DNA from: CAYSYM01 sp964435115
Lineage (GTDB): Bacteria > Chloroflexota > UBA6077 > CF-72
Length of the DNA: 13,515 nucleotides
Assembly: GCA_964435115.1 (NCBI GenBank)
Contig: CAYSYM010000076.1
Coordinates: 1-13,515, forward strand
Reading direction: 5' to 3'
Every line of letters starts with the position of its first letter. The first letter of the stretch is position 1. Shown here one piece after another: positions 1-7,844 of the stretch. The notes under the pieces were generated by a model that saw nothing but the letters and a program-made list of their open reading frames with translations, had not been told where the DNA came from and did no database searches. The position numbers were made by a program, and so were the translations under genes.

Positions 1-2
1 CC

Positions 3-47
3 GCCGCGCTGGACAATTCCCGAGACATCAAAACCTCGCTTCTATAA
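3..47 (+). CDS. C-terminal end of an upstream gene (partial)
   Basis: Frame 3 is open from the window edge and reads AALDNSRDIKTSLL before a TAA at 45-47. The stop lies 32 bases before the virB8-like start, in keeping with the tight packing of the rest of the operon. Fourteen residues are too few to assign a family. By position it could be a VirB6-, VirB5- or VirB7-like gene, but nothing in the residues shows that. The other two frames are also open at the edge, so this is the most plausible frame rather than a proven one. Confidence 0.35.
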   Translation, partial: AALDNSRDIKTSLL

Positions 48-79
48 GGTTCGCCGGGTCATTTTCCGCGAAGGCGAAC

Positions 80-820
80 ATGCCATCACTTCTCTCATTC
101 TTGCGCCGCAGCAACCGCCGCGAGATTCATGGCCGAGAGCTTTCTTCTTCCCATTCGGCGCCGCCACTACCCGGCACCATCAAAGAAGATCTGCTGCCCG
201 GCGCCCATAAGCGGTGGTTCGAGGCTTTCGTAGCGCCCTTCACCGAAAGTGGCCGCACTTCGCGCTTGGGCACCATCATCGGCATCATCGCGATCCTGGA
301 AGGAATAGCGCTTACGCAGCTTATTCCGCTTCACAAGCCGATGCCGTATCTCGCCGAGTTCGACGAGGAGGACGGCAAGCTGCGCGAGGTCGGGAAGTTC
401 AAGCCGCTGACCGAAGAGAACATCAAGCAGCGGGAAATCGATTACCACCTGAAGAAGTGGGCGCGCTGGGTTTTGACCATCGACTCGCAGACCAAGTCGA
501 ACCTCGAAAAGGCCGGGCCGTGGGCCCGCGGCGCAGGAAGCAACGAGCTCAACGAGTGGGTCGACAAACGCGATCGCCCCGGCGAACGCCAGGCGCGCGA
601 TCCCGACTACACCAGGACGTTCGAGAAGAAGATCGCCGTGAGCTACGGCCAGGGCAAGACGGTCTTCTTCCACATCGAGCTCATCGAGCGCCGGCAAGGC
701 GTGGAGATCGGGCGCTTGAAGAAGCTCATGCAGATCGATTACGAGATGGTCTCGGAACAATTCAGCGACGAAAACCCCCTTGGCCTGGCCATCATCCACT
801 TCACGATAGGCGACGAATGA
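80..820 (+). CDS. virB8: VirB8/TrbF-like T4SS inner-membrane protein
   Basis: A bitopic inner-membrane protein of 246 residues, the usual size for VirB8/TrbF. VirB8 proteins anchor the T4SS periplasmic complex through a short cytoplasmic tail, one membrane helix and an NTF2-like periplasmic domain. Here a basic cytoplasmic N-terminus (about residues 1-62) precedes one hydrophobic helix (about 63-83). The periplasmic domain that follows opens with MPYLAEFDEEDGK, the family pattern in which a Pro-Tyr strand is followed by an Asp and a Gly turn. A helix with many charged residues comes next (about 110-135). The start is supported by GAAGG at 70-74, five bases upstream. The stop overlaps the next start (ATGA), which implies translational coupling to virB9. 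Its place before VirB9- and VirB10-like genes is the conserved virB order. The family call rests on domain layout and gene order as well as sequence pattern, since VirB8 proteins diverge strongly. Confidence 0.85.
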   Translation: MPSLLSFLRRSNRREIHGRELSSSHSAPPLPGTIKEDLLPGAHKRWFEAFVAPFTESGRTSRLGTIIGIIAILEGIALTQLIPLHKPMPYLAEFDEEDGKLREVGKFKPLTEENIKQREIDYHLKKWARWVLTIDSQTKSNLEKAGPWARGAGSNELNEWVDKRDRPGERQARDPDYTRTFEKKIAVSYGQGKTVFFHIELIERRQGVEIGRLKKLMQIDYEMVSEQFSDENPLGLAIIHFTIGDE

Positions 821-1866
821 TGAATCGTCGGCTCGGCATCATTGGCATTTTCCTGGCTTACTGGATTACAGGCCGCGCCATCGCAGCCGCGGATCCGGCG
901 GCTGACTCGGCGCCGGCGCCGAAGGCACCGGTTGCCAAGCCCAAGCTGGTGGGGAAGCGCGGCGTGGTCCGGGCGATTTCCTCGCCGCTGGATCCACGAC
1001 TCGTGCGATTCCCGTACACGCCCGACTATGTCTATCCGATCCTGACGAAGCTCGATGACTACACGCACATCGAGCTCGCAGAGAACGAACGGATCGTCGA
1101 ATTTCGCCTCCCCGACAAGCTGCTGTTCAACTTCAAGGTGTCCCCGACGAAGCGGGACATCTATGTGAAACCCGTCGTTCCGCAAAACGAAGCCGGCGCC
1201 ACCATCATCACGAACCTTCGGCGCTACGAACTCAATCTGTGCGTGGGCGATGAAGATTCGGGCGGCACTTCGTACAAGGGCACGTCTTGCGAGCAGGCGG
1301 CCACCGTTACCAGGGAAGGCGCCGGGCCCGCCTGGTACAAGCGCGTGTCCTGGGAAACAGAAGACGGCGCCTACGAGGCGGGCGATGCGCCGTTGCCGCG
1401 CGCTGGTGGATTGGATCCGCTGGCAGCGCTGAAGGCTAATCTCGCAGGGGCTGGAGGGATGCAAAATCCGGCCGCCGACCTCACCAACAATACCGGCAGC
1501 CCATCGTCGGCCGGGTGTGGGCAGGAGCGAATTCAGCTAGACCGCCTCAATTTCAACTACTCGATCGTCGGCGATGCGCCGTTCAAGCCGACGATGGTTT
1601 TCGACGACGGCCGCTTCACCTGGTTCAAGTTCCCCAAGCTCCAGGACGTGCCGCCGGTGTTCGCGCTGGATCCGAAGACGGGCGAGGGGCAAATCACGGA
1701 CTTCATTCCGTGCAAGGGTCATCTCGTCGTGCAGGCGCTAATGCCTGGCGGCGCGTTGCTGAAGCTCGGCAAGGTCGAGATTCGCATCGTCAACAAAAAC
1801 ACGCAGGACTGCGGCGGCTTCTTCAACACCAGCTGCAAGGCCGTTAGCAACTTCCGGGACCAGTAG
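817..1866 (+). CDS. virB9: VirB9/TrbG-like T4SS outer-membrane complex protein
   Basis: A periplasmic component of the T4SS core complex that pairs with VirB10 (and normally the VirB7 lipoprotein) at the outer membrane. It has 349 residues from the ATG at 817, which overlaps the virB8 stop; the ATG at 820 is an equal alternative. A signal peptide (core about residues 6-19) ends near an Ala-rich site at 21-25. The VirB9 N-terminal domain (about 64-142) contains YTPDYVYPI and IVEF, and ends in a TNLRRYELNL strand typical of the family. The C-terminal domain (about 243-340) has the diagnostic run Y248-x3-GD-x4-P-x2-VFDDGRFTW269, then FPKL. Between them is a Gly/Ala-rich insert. It carries at least seven cysteines, more than I expect for VirB9. 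The frame is also open far upstream inside virB8 (back to 214), but that stretch has no signal peptide and overlaps a real gene. Confidence 0.93.
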   Translation: MMNRRLGIIGIFLAYWITGRAIAAADPAADSAPAPKAPVAKPKLVGKRGVVRAISSPLDPRLVRFPYTPDYVYPILTKLDDYTHIELAENERIVEFRLPDKLLFNFKVSPTKRDIYVKPVVPQNEAGATIITNLRRYELNLCVGDEDSGGTSYKGTSCEQAATVTREGAGPAWYKRVSWETEDGAYEAGDAPLPRAGGLDPLAALKANLAGAGGMQNPAADLTNNTGSPSSAGCGQERIQLDRLNFNYSIVGDAPFKPTMVFDDGRFTWFKFPKLQDVPPVFALDPKTGEGQITDFIPCKGHLVVQALMPGGALLKLGKVEIRIVNKNTQDCGGFFNTSCKAVSNFRDQ

Positions 1867-3366
1867 ATGGCACAGCCGATTTCGTCCCGTGTCCCGAAGA
1901 CAAATCGCAACTTGCTCCAGATCTTCCTCTGGTCGCTTGCCATTCTCAGTGCCGTCGTGCTCGCCCAGCGGTTTCTATCCGGCGACACGCTGGAAAGGAA
2001 GCGCGAGGACGATCAAGAGGCCAAGCAGCGCCAGGCTGTCTCGCAAAGCACCCAGACATCGCCCGGCGCGATCGCCGCGATGTATGACAACCAACGCAAC
2101 GACGCCGCCAAGATCACGGATGCTGAGCTTGGCCAGGGCGGTGCTGCCTCTGCGGCCGGCACCGCTGGAACGGCTGCGGCAACGCCAGCGCAGGGCGCGG
2201 GCCAGCCGACCGGGAACGGTTCGACAGCTGGCAGGCCGGCTTCGTCCCAACCGGCATCGGCGCGTCCCGCTGCGCAGGGTGGCGCAGCCGCGCAGCCTCA
2301 GAATCAAGGGGCTCGATCGCCTGATGGCGTGGCGCTTCGGATGCCGGACGGCCGGCCCTCACCAGCCGGGCTCGCGCCTGCAGGCGCCGCCTCCCAGGGC
2401 TACGACGACAATACCGGCGCGGGTACGGGCTCGACACTCGCCCAGCGCATCCGAGCGCAGGCGCGTGCCAGCGATATCGCCGGCTACGAAGAAGGATCGA
2501 GCGGGTCTGCCTTGCCGGTGCCGAATCCAGCCAATGCGCTTTTCGATCAGTTGAAGCAATTGCAGCAAAACGCGGGCGGACAGGGCAATCCCCAGGCGAT
2601 GGCCGACTACCTGCGGACGCTACAGCAGGGCGGAGCCGCGGCGGCACAGCAGAGGCAACCGACAACTTCATCGAATCACAGCGGCGGTGTCGAATGGCTC
2701 AACGCCCAACAGACGCAGGGCAACGCGGATGACGAGCCCTTGCGTCCCAAGATGAGTTCGTCGTCACAGTACGCCGTTTACGAAGGTACGCCGATCCGCA
2801 TCGCACTGCTGCAGGACATCAATAGCGATCTCGCCGGCAATTTCACCGCGATGGTGACTCGCGACGTCTACGACTCTCGCGGCTATGGCCACAAACTCAT
2901 ATCGTGGGGCATGAAAGTCTATGGCCGCTACAACAGCGACATTTCGCCTGGGCAGAATCGGCTCTTGTTCGCGTTTCAGTCCATGCGCTTTCCGTCCGGC
3001 GCGCAGCTCGTGATGAAGGGCATGCCGGGCTCCGACCTTGCCGGCGCTGCCGGCGCGGAGGGGGAGGTCGACCGCCACTTCTGGAGGCAGTTCGGCTCGG
3101 CGATCGCCGTGGGAACTGTTGCCATGATCGCTGGGCGCGCCCAGAACGGTGGCTCCAACGTCACGATCAACCTGGGCGGGACCAGCGGCAACAATGGCAG
3201 CGCCGTGGCTACGCAGGCCCTGTCCGACGTCGTCAAGCAGATGCTGAGCCGCAACCAAAATATCAAGGACACGCTTTACCTGAAGGCTGGCGAGGAGCTC
3301 ACGATCGTGACCAATCGCGAGATGGATCTCCCGCCATCCCTCACCGGCGTTTCGCAGTCCAACTGA
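1867..3366 (+). CDS. virB10: VirB10/TrbI-like T4SS scaffold protein
   Basis: VirB10 spans the inner membrane, periplasm and outer-membrane pore of the T4SS and couples ATPase energy to channel opening. This 499-residue protein has a short cytoplasmic tail and a membrane helix at about 16-33. An unusually long Ala/Gln/Gly/Pro/Ser-rich linker follows (about 45-290). The conserved C-terminal beta-barrel domain starts near Y302 (YEGTPIRIALLQDINSDLAG), continues through VTRDVYDSRG and GRYNSDISPGQNRL, and reaches MPGSDLAGAAG at 386. The hydrophobic stretch after DRHFWRQFGSAI (about 407-426) matches the antenna helices that cross the outer membrane. Its ATG directly follows the virB9 stop with no spacer; a weak GGGA lies seven bases upstream, so coupling is likely. 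The length exceeds Agrobacterium VirB10 mainly because of the linker. Confidence 0.95.
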   Translation: MAQPISSRVPKTNRNLLQIFLWSLAILSAVVLAQRFLSGDTLERKREDDQEAKQRQAVSQSTQTSPGAIAAMYDNQRNDAAKITDAELGQGGAASAAGTAGTAAATPAQGAGQPTGNGSTAGRPASSQPASARPAAQGGAAAQPQNQGARSPDGVALRMPDGRPSPAGLAPAGAASQGYDDNTGAGTGSTLAQRIRAQARASDIAGYEEGSSGSALPVPNPANALFDQLKQLQQNAGGQGNPQAMADYLRTLQQGGAAAAQQRQPTTSSNHSGGVEWLNAQQTQGNADDEPLRPKMSSSSQYAVYEGTPIRIALLQDINSDLAGNFTAMVTRDVYDSRGYGHKLISWGMKVYGRYNSDISPGQNRLLFAFQSMRFPSGAQLVMKGMPGSDLAGAAGAEGEVDRHFWRQFGSAIAVGTVAMIAGRAQNGGSNVTINLGGTSGNNGSAVATQALSDVVKQMLSRNQNIKDTLYLKAGEELTIVTNREMDLPPSLTGVSQSN

Positions 3367-3367
3367 A

Positions 3368-3378
3368 TGAGGTACGAG
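3368..3378 (+). promoter_or_regulatory. Ribosome binding site deciding the start of the hybrid gene
   Basis: TGAGGT at 3368-3373 sits five to six bases before the ATG at 3379. The in-frame ATG at 3367 overlaps this site and has no purine-rich run at the right distance. Starting at 3379 also gives a cleaner signal peptide (MRSTLLLLLALL). I therefore prefer 3379 over 3367. Confidence 0.6.
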
Positions 3379-4245
3379 ATGCGATCGACACTACTTCTGC
3401 TGCTGGCGCTGCTCGCCGGCGCCGCCGGCGCGGAAACCTACGACTTCGCCTACACGGCGACCGGCGACCCGCGCCTTACGCCGCTGCAGGTTTTCGACAA
3501 CGGCAAGCGGACCTGGCTGCAGCTACCTCAGCTGAATCCGCAGCCCGTCGTCTTCGCCATTACGACGGCTGGCGAAGTGATGCTGCCGGCGCGAACGGAA
3601 AACCAAATGCTGGTGATCGATCGCGTTGAGCAGCAGCTGGCGATCGTGCTGGGGCGCGCCCGCGTCAATGTGCGCTACGTCGGCACCACGCGCCGTCAGG
3701 ATGACGCGGCGATGTTTGGCGCGACGGCCCCTGCCAAGATCAGCGGATCCGCGCCGGCCCCCATGCCTGCAGACAAGATCCTTGCGGCTCACAAGGAACC
3801 GATGGCGATCGATCCCGAACCCGCGAAGCCGCAGAAGGAAACCGCACCCATAGAAGTTGCTCAGAAGTCGCCAGCCGAACAGAAAGCGGTTGCTGACGAG
3901 AAGAAGAACACCGCGGTACCGATTGCTGACGGCTCAACTACCCCGGGCGCCGACCAGACGCCGGTGGTGCCTGCCATTCCGACCGAGTGGGAAGTCAAGC
4001 CAGAAGACCAGGATCTCCAAACGCTGCTGCGTCGATGGGCTGTTACGGCCGGATGGCAAATCTCTTGGGAGGCAACGAAACCTTACCCGGTGAACTTCCA
4101 CGCGACGCTGCATGGTGGTTTCGCCGATGCCGCGCATGATGCGTTGCTGCCCTATACCGTCGGCGCCGACCCAATCAAGGGCTGCACCTACGACAACAAC
4201 GTCCTGCGCGTCGTCCCGAAGCCGACTGTCTGCAAACTCAAATAG
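3379..4245 (+). CDS. Hybrid VirB9-like domain / TcpQ (PilL-like) pilus protein
   Basis: A secreted 288-residue protein that joins a T4SS-like domain to a type IVb pilus domain. A signal peptide (residues 1-18, ending AGA before E19) has no lipobox. Residues 21-103 repeat the VirB9 C-terminal pattern: Y25-x3-GD-x4-P-x2-VFDNGKRTW46, then LQLPQL and later strands. Residues about 104-200 are a Lys/Glu/Ala/Pro-rich, probably disordered linker. Residues about 204-285 (WEVKPEDQDLQTLLRRWA, AGW, W, then TYDNNVLRVV) match the TcpQ C-terminal domain, seen in Vibrio TcpQ and in PilL of thin pili, where it helps place or stabilise the secretin. It lies between virB10 and the pilN secretin, 9 bases before pilN. 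R64 PilL is, as I recall, a lipoprotein of about 355 residues, so this form is shorter and not lipidated. The two-domain reading is from motifs; a bridging role is inference. Confidence 0.85.
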   Translation: MRSTLLLLLALLAGAAGAETYDFAYTATGDPRLTPLQVFDNGKRTWLQLPQLNPQPVVFAITTAGEVMLPARTENQMLVIDRVEQQLAIVLGRARVNVRYVGTTRRQDDAAMFGATAPAKISGSAPAPMPADKILAAHKEPMAIDPEPAKPQKETAPIEVAQKSPAEQKAVADEKKNTAVPIADGSTTPGADQTPVVPAIPTEWEVKPEDQDLQTLLRRWAVTAGWQISWEATKPYPVNFHATLHGGFADAAHDALLPYTVGADPIKGCTYDNNVLRVVPKPTVCKLK

Positions 4246-4254
4246 GGCGCCATC

Positions 4255-5955
4255 ATGCGATTTATTCCTTTCCCCATGCGCATCATCCCCTGCCTGATTC
4301 TCGCCGGATGCGCGGCGACTCAGAAGATGCAGGACACGCTCGACACGGAAGCGCAGGCCATGCACCAGCGCCGTACTGAAGCGTTCGAGAAGAAAGACAA
4401 GGCCTCTGCTGCGGCCCTCGATGGCGTGATCGAGAAGATCCCCGGCGTCTGGCTCGGTAGCTCCACTTCGTCAGACAGCGGCCGGTCTTTGCCTGCTTCA
4501 ACTGGCGAATTCGTTTATAGCTTCGGCGACCGCGTCGGCATGTCAGCGATCGCCGAACGGATCACCTTGATCACCGGGATTCCAGTGCGCCTAGCGCCCG
4601 ATGTCTTCATGAGCATGCAGACGCTGTTGGCGTCGGCCGGACAGCCCAGCGCGACAGCGGTGCCGACAGCGCAAGGCGTCGCCGCGCCGGCGCCTAATCC
4701 AGCGATGACATCGCCCTACGGCGTCGGGGCCGCCGCGGCGACGGGCGGATACGATGCCCTCTTCAAGGGCCCGTACAGGGGTTCGCTGGCCGGCTTCCTG
4801 GATCTCGTCTGCGCCCGCGGCCTGCACTGGCAGTACCGGGACAACACGCTCTACATCTCGCGTCTGATGACCAAGGTGTTCGCCTATCGCGCGCCGACGG
4901 TCACGTCGTCCAAGTCCAACGTCTCGGTGGGTAGATCCGGCAACATCAACGCCACCAGCGGTAACGCGAACGGCGGCGGCAACGCAGGATCCACGTCGTA
5001 TGACGGCACGGTGAAAACATCGGCCGATACCGAAATGTCGCCGTGGTCGAGCCTGGGCAAGGACATTGATGCGGTCAAGTCTCCGGTCGGCCATTATTCG
5101 ATTTCTAAGGAATCGAACAGCGTTGTCGTGACCGATCTGCCCGAGATCGTCGAAAAGATCGGCGCGATCATCGACCGCCGGAACCAAGCGGCGAGAAAGC
5201 AGGTTCGAGTCATCCTCGAGATCATCAACGCGATCACCTCGTCCGACCACGAGTTCGGCCTCGATTGGTCGCTGATCAACCAGCGCTTGGTCAGCGTTGC
5301 ACCTGAATGGTCGCTGTCGTTCACGTCGCCGGCGTCGCTCGTCTCGTCATCCGTGGCGACCCTGGCCTACACCGTTATGAACGGGCAGGGTGGCGCCGCA
5401 AATCCCCGTTCGATGAGCGGATCGTCTGCGCTGCTCAAGGCAATGAATCAGGTCGGCCAGGCCACTGCGTTGATGCGCACGCAGCGCATGGCGCCGAACA
5501 ACCAGCCCACGTCGTTCGCCTTGACTGACCAAGGCAGCTACATTTGCAACACGACCCCCGCGGCGTCGAGCATTGGAGGAACGACGGGCGGAACCCCCGG
5601 CATCACGCAATGCACCTACACGGTCGGCTATACGCTGACGCTGACGCCAACGGTCCTGGACAATGGTCGCATCTCGATCCAGGGATCGTTCGACTTCTCG
5701 GAACTGAAAAAGGTCGCGGAGGCGGTCAGCGCTGGACAGCTGGTCCAGCAGCCGCTGATCACCGATCTCGCGGACATGCTGCAGGCGTCCGAGGTGAAGA
5801 GCGGCGAGACGCTCGTCATGACGGCGCTGGAGAAGCGTACCGGCTCCTACGACAAGCGTGGCCTGGGCGAAGGCGGTTCCATCGGAAGCTTCTCCGGATC
5901 GAGCGCCGTGCAGTCCATCGTGATCCTGCTTACGCCGGTCGTGGTCGAGGACTGA
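4255..5955 (+). CDS. pilN: PilN-type secretin lipoprotein, type IVb pilus
   Basis: An outer-membrane secretin that forms the exit pore for the pilus. It has 566 residues, close to R64 PilN (about 560). The N-terminus is a lipoprotein signal with lipobox LAGC, so Cys19 would be lipidated. Residues 20-60 are charged and helical. An N-domain with GDRVGMSAIAERI lies near 85-105. A Gly/Asn/Ser-rich loop falls at about 222-252. A KH-like N1 segment (VVVTDLPEIVEKIGAIID) starts near 290 and leads into the secretin domain, opening with QVRVILEIINAITSSD near 315. The C-terminus keeps the secretin core: YTLTLTPTVLDNGRISIQGS near 458-477, VKSGETLVMTALEKR from 514, and the final strand IVILLTPVVVED. TAGGG at 4243-4247, overlapping the previous stop, supports the start. 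TCP's TcpC is the same kind of protein and depends on TcpQ, whose domain is encoded just upstream here. Confidence 0.95.
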   Translation: MRFIPFPMRIIPCLILAGCAATQKMQDTLDTEAQAMHQRRTEAFEKKDKASAAALDGVIEKIPGVWLGSSTSSDSGRSLPASTGEFVYSFGDRVGMSAIAERITLITGIPVRLAPDVFMSMQTLLASAGQPSATAVPTAQGVAAPAPNPAMTSPYGVGAAAATGGYDALFKGPYRGSLAGFLDLVCARGLHWQYRDNTLYISRLMTKVFAYRAPTVTSSKSNVSVGRSGNINATSGNANGGGNAGSTSYDGTVKTSADTEMSPWSSLGKDIDAVKSPVGHYSISKESNSVVVTDLPEIVEKIGAIIDRRNQAARKQVRVILEIINAITSSDHEFGLDWSLINQRLVSVAPEWSLSFTSPASLVSSSVATLAYTVMNGQGGAANPRSMSGSSALLKAMNQVGQATALMRTQRMAPNNQPTSFALTDQGSYICNTTPAASSIGGTTGGTPGITQCTYTVGYTLTLTPTVLDNGRISIQGSFDFSELKKVAEAVSAGQLVQQPLITDLADMLQASEVKSGETLVMTALEKRTGSYDKRGLGEGGSIGSFSGSSAVQSIVILLTPVVVED

Positions 5956-5959
5956 GGCG

Positions 5960-7387
5960 ATGGCATTGCTCGTTCCGGCCGCACAGCTGCGCTTTTCTGG
6001 CAACTACCTGGTCGCGTTCGGCCTTGAATGGCGCCGGCTGACCGGTCTCAATCGCAAAGGCCGGTCGATGAAGGAGGGCCAGGAGGTCGCGCAGTACGCC
6101 GGCGAGATCCAGGGCGGCGCCAGCCTGGGCGTTCGAGTACGCCGACGCGCAACTGTCGTCGGCCTCTTGCCCAATGATGCTATAGGCCAAGCGGCACGCA
6201 AGCAGGCGACCAGCCGCAAGGCGCCCAAGATCTACGCCGCCGCCGAGGTGTTCGGCGCGACCATCACCGAGGCCAACGCAGCCCTGGTCGTGGTGCTCGG
6301 CCCGAATCGCTATGCGTTCATCGGCATTCGCGATCATCTCCCGGCCGTGGGTTTCGACATGGTCGGGGACACAAGCCAGGTACTGAAGACAGCCGGCGAA
6401 TTCATTGGACGTGTGAAGCAGACTGGCGTGTCGTTCTACTTCGTCGGCGAGCCTGGCCCGGATTTCGATCTTTCGCTGTTCCACCCGAATTCCAGCCTGC
6501 CGGATCTGTTTTCCGGCTCAAGCATCGCCAAGACGGATGCCGCGCTGGGACCCCTGCGTCAAGTCAGCCTAGTTGTGCCGTTGTCCGTCCTAATCGTCGC
6601 CATTGGCGTCGGTGGCTATTTCTACGACGACTACAAGGCGACCGAAGCGCGGGAGGCGCGTCTGCAGGCGGCGCGCGCGGCTGCCGCCGCACAGGCCACC
6701 AAAGCGGTCCCGGATCCCAAGCTGGCCTACGCGGAGTCCGTGCGCGCGGTGATTGGCAATGCAGTGCCGGCGGCGGCGAGCGCCGAGGCGCTGCTCCGGG
6801 CTGTTGGTCCGTTGCCCGATACAGCCACGCCGGATTCGCGCGATTGGAAGTTCTCGAAGGCCGACTGCGCGAACCTGGCCTGCACTGTCACATGGACGCG
6901 CGACAACGACAAAGCAAAAACCACCAATGAGGCTATCGTCGCCGCACGCGGCGATGTCCGTTTTCTGACCGACCTCAAATCCGCGCAGGAAGTTCTGAAG
7001 ATCGAACCGCCGAGCTCGGCGGTCGTCGACATCGACAGTCTGCCGGCAACGCAGGAGTTCCTGATCCGGACCGGCTCCCGGTTCCAGGTCATGAAGCGCG
7101 CAGGCCTTACCGTCACGCTCTCGGCTGACGGAGGCAATAGCCTGCCCATCGTGGGGACCGTGCCCAACGGCGCGCCGATGGACGGCATCTCACTGGTGCG
7201 CATTGGCACATGGGAGATCTCCGGCGATTACGCCTTGCGTAGCGCACTGCTAGAACTGCCTGCCAATGTGACATTGACCTCGCTGCTGGTCGAAACGACG
7301 ACAGCCGCCAAGGAGATGGGGCGCCCCGGTGCTCCCTCTCAATATCCCATCAAATTCACTGCCAAGGGGAACTTCTATGTTCGCTAG
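5960..7387 (+). CDS. pilO: PilO-type pilus assembly protein
   Basis: A bitopic inner-membrane protein of the thin-pilus (R64 PilO, PAP_PilO) family with 475 residues. About 200 cytoplasmic residues open with a strand-rich segment (YLVAFGLEWRRL). One membrane helix (about 203-222, SLVVPLSVLIVAIGVGGY) follows, then an Ala/Glu/Arg-rich coiled-coil stretch (about 226-250) and a periplasmic domain of about 220 residues containing DWKFSKADCANLACTVTW. The family is thought to link the cytoplasmic assembly apparatus to PilN and PilP, but its exact role is poorly defined. The ATG lies four bases after the pilN stop, with TGAGG across that stop as the ribosome site. The end overlaps pilP by 11 bases. 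The assignment rests on position between pilN and pilP, topology and length; individual motifs are less diagnostic than for the secretin or ATPases. Confidence 0.87.
   Translation: MALLVPAAQLRFSGNYLVAFGLEWRRLTGLNRKGRSMKEGQEVAQYAGEIQGGASLGVRVRRRATVVGLLPNDAIGQAARKQATSRKAPKIYAAAEVFGATITEANAALVVVLGPNRYAFIGIRDHLPAVGFDMVGDTSQVLKTAGEFIGRVKQTGVSFYFVGEPGPDFDLSLFHPNSSLPDLFSGSSIAKTDAALGPLRQVSLVVPLSVLIVAIGVGGYFYDDYKATEAREARLQAARAAAAAQATKAVPDPKLAYAESVRAVIGNAVPAAASAEALLRAVGPLPDTATPDSRDWKFSKADCANLACTVTWTRDNDKAKTTNEAIVAARGDVRFLTDLKSAQEVLKIEPPSSAVVDIDSLPATQEFLIRTGSRFQVMKRAGLTVTLSADGGNSLPIVGTVPNGAPMDGISLVRIGTWEISGDYALRSALLELPANVTLTSLLVETTTAAKEMGRPGAPSQYPIKFTAKGNFYVR
7364..7371 (+). promoter_or_regulatory. Ribosome binding site deciding the pilP start
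   Basis: AAGGGGAA, five bases before the ATG at 7377 and inside the end of pilO. It favours 7377 over the in-frame ATG at 7329, which would add 16 residues ahead of a clear signal peptide. Confidence 0.65.
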
Positions 7388-7844
7388 GACATTGCTCATA
7401 GGGCTGGCCAGCGCGATTTGGGCGGTCGCCATGCCTGTGGCCGCCAACACGATCGATGCCATCGCGGATCGTGCGGACGATGCCTCGGCGCGGAAAGATG
7501 CCTCCGGGCCTGGGGCGTCGGACGCGCAGCGTCGGCGCTCACGCGACCTGAAGATCTGGGCCATCTACGGGCTCGGCAGCGTTCTACGCACTGACCTGGT
7601 CGTAGATGGAGAACTCATCAGCGACAGGACGGTCGGAAGCGAACTGCCGCATGGCTTGAAGGTCGTGATGATCCTGCCGCTGGAAGTTCATTTGACAGAT
7701 GGCAAGAAAATCATCCGGCTGTATTTCTCCGCCTCACCGCAGGTTTCGGAGTCGGAAGAGAGTCGCCGCAGCAATGCGAATGGGGCCGTCAAGGATGGAC
7801 GAAGCCCGCCGCTCACGATGCCGCCCAATGAATGGAGGCAATGA
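7377..7844 (+). CDS. pilP: PilP-type periplasmic pilus assembly protein
   Basis: A small periplasmic protein of 155 residues, near the roughly 150 of R64 PilP. It begins with a signal peptide (hydrophobic core about residues 5-19, probable cleavage after VAA at 21-23). A charged linker follows (about 28-55). The compact beta domain (about 60-120) contains IYGLGSVLRTDLVVDG, then a Gly before ELPHGLKVVMI, then VHLTDGKK, the PilP/PulC-like order of strands. The last 35 residues are polar and probably disordered. Proteins of this type connect the secretin with the inner-membrane PilO complex. It overlaps pilO by 11 bases at the 5' end and its TGA shares one base with the chosen pilQ ATG, so both neighbours are translationally coupled to it. 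Confidence 0.85.
   Translation: MFARTLLIGLASAIWAVAMPVAANTIDAIADRADDASARKDASGPGASDAQRRRSRDLKIWAIYGLGSVLRTDLVVDGELISDRTVGSELPHGLKVVMILPLEVHLTDGKKIIRLYFSASPQVSESEESRRSNANGAVKDGRSPPLTMPPNEWRQ
7834..7838 (+). promoter_or_regulatory. Ribosome binding site deciding the pilQ start
   Basis: GGAGG lies five bases before the ATG at 7844 and two before that at 7841. The in-frame ATG at 7832 overlaps the site itself. This places pilQ initiation at 7844 (or 7841), over the pilP stop codon. Confidence 0.65.

Noticed and set aside
214..816. Long open frame upstream of virB9 inside virB8, in the virB9 frame
   Set aside because: It overlaps the well-supported virB8 frame, gives an Arg/His-rich low-quality translation and would bury the VirB9 signal peptide in the middle of the protein. 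It is a G+C-rich frame shadow, not a fusion.
2120..2660. Possible tandem DNA repeat in the Ala/Gln-rich part of virB10
   Set aside because: The protein is low in complexity, but I find no repeated DNA unit of constant length; it is compositional bias.
7329..7376. Upstream ATG for pilP
   Set aside because: It would put 16 residues before a clear signal peptide and has no ribosome site; the ATG at 7377 has AAGGGG at good spacing.
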